A DNA stretch of 5,067 nucleotides. Origin: Globobulimina sp. (lineage: Eukaryota; Foraminifera; Rotaliida). Where the stretch lies: NCBI GenBank assembly GCA_003354225.1, contig PIVH01000746.1, positions 1 to 5,067 of the forward strand, read 5' to 3'. The stretch's first letter is position 1; each line of letters starts with the position of its first letter. The notes below the pieces were generated by a model. The model was not told the origin of the DNA, did not search any database, and saw nothing but the letters and a program-made list of their open reading frames with translations. Shown here in pieces: positions 4,794 to 5,067 of this stretch. Both the position numbers and the translations under genes were made by a program.

Positions 4794-5067
4794 TCAACTG
4801 GATTTCAACCACTTAGTTCGGATATATTTTATTGTTTTTACAATTTTATCAAAACTCAAATTATCAAATAACTTGCTTGAACAATCCGATTGACTCTGCC
4901 ATCCTTTATCTGTCATGTAATCAATTTTATAGTTCCAATCATTGAGTCCATTTTTTTCAATTGTTTGATTTGATAAATATTTATCATATATGCTCTGTGC
5001 AAATATTATTGATTTCTTATATATTTCACCAAAGAACATATTCTCATATGTACAATACACATTTATT
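4794..5067 (-). CDS. Unrecognised 144-aa protein, C-terminal part (gene crosses the window ends)
   Basis: The minus-strand frame enters from the right edge and ends at TGA 4796-4794. Its true start is not the GTG at 5060-5058: on the 4,948-bp unit the frame continues upstream through positions 113-280 to an ATG at 280. This part supplies residues about 55-144. The only cysteines of the product are in it (in VYCTYEN at 57-63 and in QSDCSSK near residue 120). The C-terminus is basic and probably helical (KIVKTIKYIRTKWLKSS), and a GWQSQSD segment precedes it. I recognise no domain. The gene converges on the secreted-protein gene. That two fragments at opposite window ends meet in the same frame, with 85 nt of the left part lying beyond the repeat before the ATG is passed by a stop, supports the cyclic or tandem reading and supports this being a real gene rather than a shadow ORF. 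Confidence 0.6.
   Translation of the reverse strand, partial: INVYCTYENMFFGEIYKKSIIFAQSIYDKYLSNQTIEKNGLNDWNYKIDYMTDKGWQSQSDCSSKLFDNLSFDKIVKTIKYIRTKWLKSS
4949..5067. repeat. Right copy of 119-bp exact terminal direct repeat
   Basis: This is identical to 1-119. Identity starts at the C of CATTTTTTTC (4949 equals 1) and holds to the last base. It marks the overlap of the two ends of a cyclic or tandem unit of 4,948 bp. Confidence 0.95.

Noticed and set aside
1-5067. Terminal repeats as LTRs or viral direct terminal repeats
   Set aside because: They begin and end inside a reading frame, lack TG...CA ends, primer-binding or polypurine tracts, and no gag, pol, integrase, capsid or Rep gene is present.
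1-5067. Small circular DNA virus or a polydnavirus-type circle
   Set aside because: The size would fit, but no replication or structural gene is visible, and the genes seen are cellular-type enzymes and orphans without hallmark families of those groups.

Overview
The window looks eukaryotic, most likely a protist nuclear locus or an extrachromosomal element. It is AT-rich, uses the standard code, has a short 57-nt GT-AG intron, AATAAA signals near stops, no Shine-Dalgarno pattern, and typically eukaryotic families (a Golgi-type sulfotransferase and START domains). The lineage cannot be fixed from sequence alone. A single-celled eukaryote with compact genes is the best guess.

The first 119 bases (1-119) are repeated exactly as the last 119 (4949-5067). 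Joining the ends gives a 4,948-bp unit that is either a circle or one period of a head-to-tail tandem array. The join also completes a gene: two open fragments on the minus strand, 280-1 and 5067-4794, form one uninterrupted 144-codon frame with an ATG, a stop, and an upstream in-frame stop. A 119-bp exact overlap is also what a de Bruijn assembler with k=119 leaves on a cyclic contig, so the repeat itself is probably not biological while the cyclic topology probably is (circle or array).

Layout of the unit: (1) 281-388, a short divergent spacer richer in GC and CpG than the rest, with four ACGT cores. (2) 389-1405 (+), a single-pass type II membrane sulfotransferase of 338 aa. (3) 1544-3667 (+), a two-exon gene for a 688-aa protein with an N-terminal membrane segment and two START-like lipid-binding domains; the intron (2165-2221) cuts the first START domain. 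(4) 3845-4534 (+), an unrecognised 229-aa protein with a signal peptide. (5) 4534-4793, a convergent 3' spacer with inverted repeats. (6) The junction-spanning minus-strand gene for an unrecognised 144-aa protein. About 85% of the 4,948-bp unit is coding, which is dense for a eukaryote. No gene-free stretch exceeds 300 bases; the longest is 259.

Three of the four products appear to belong to membranes or the secretory route (Golgi sulfation, lipid binding or transfer at a membrane, secretion). No replication, integration, capsid, transposase or RNA gene is visible. Whether the four genes act together is inference only; what the sequence supports is that they share one compact repeating or circular unit.
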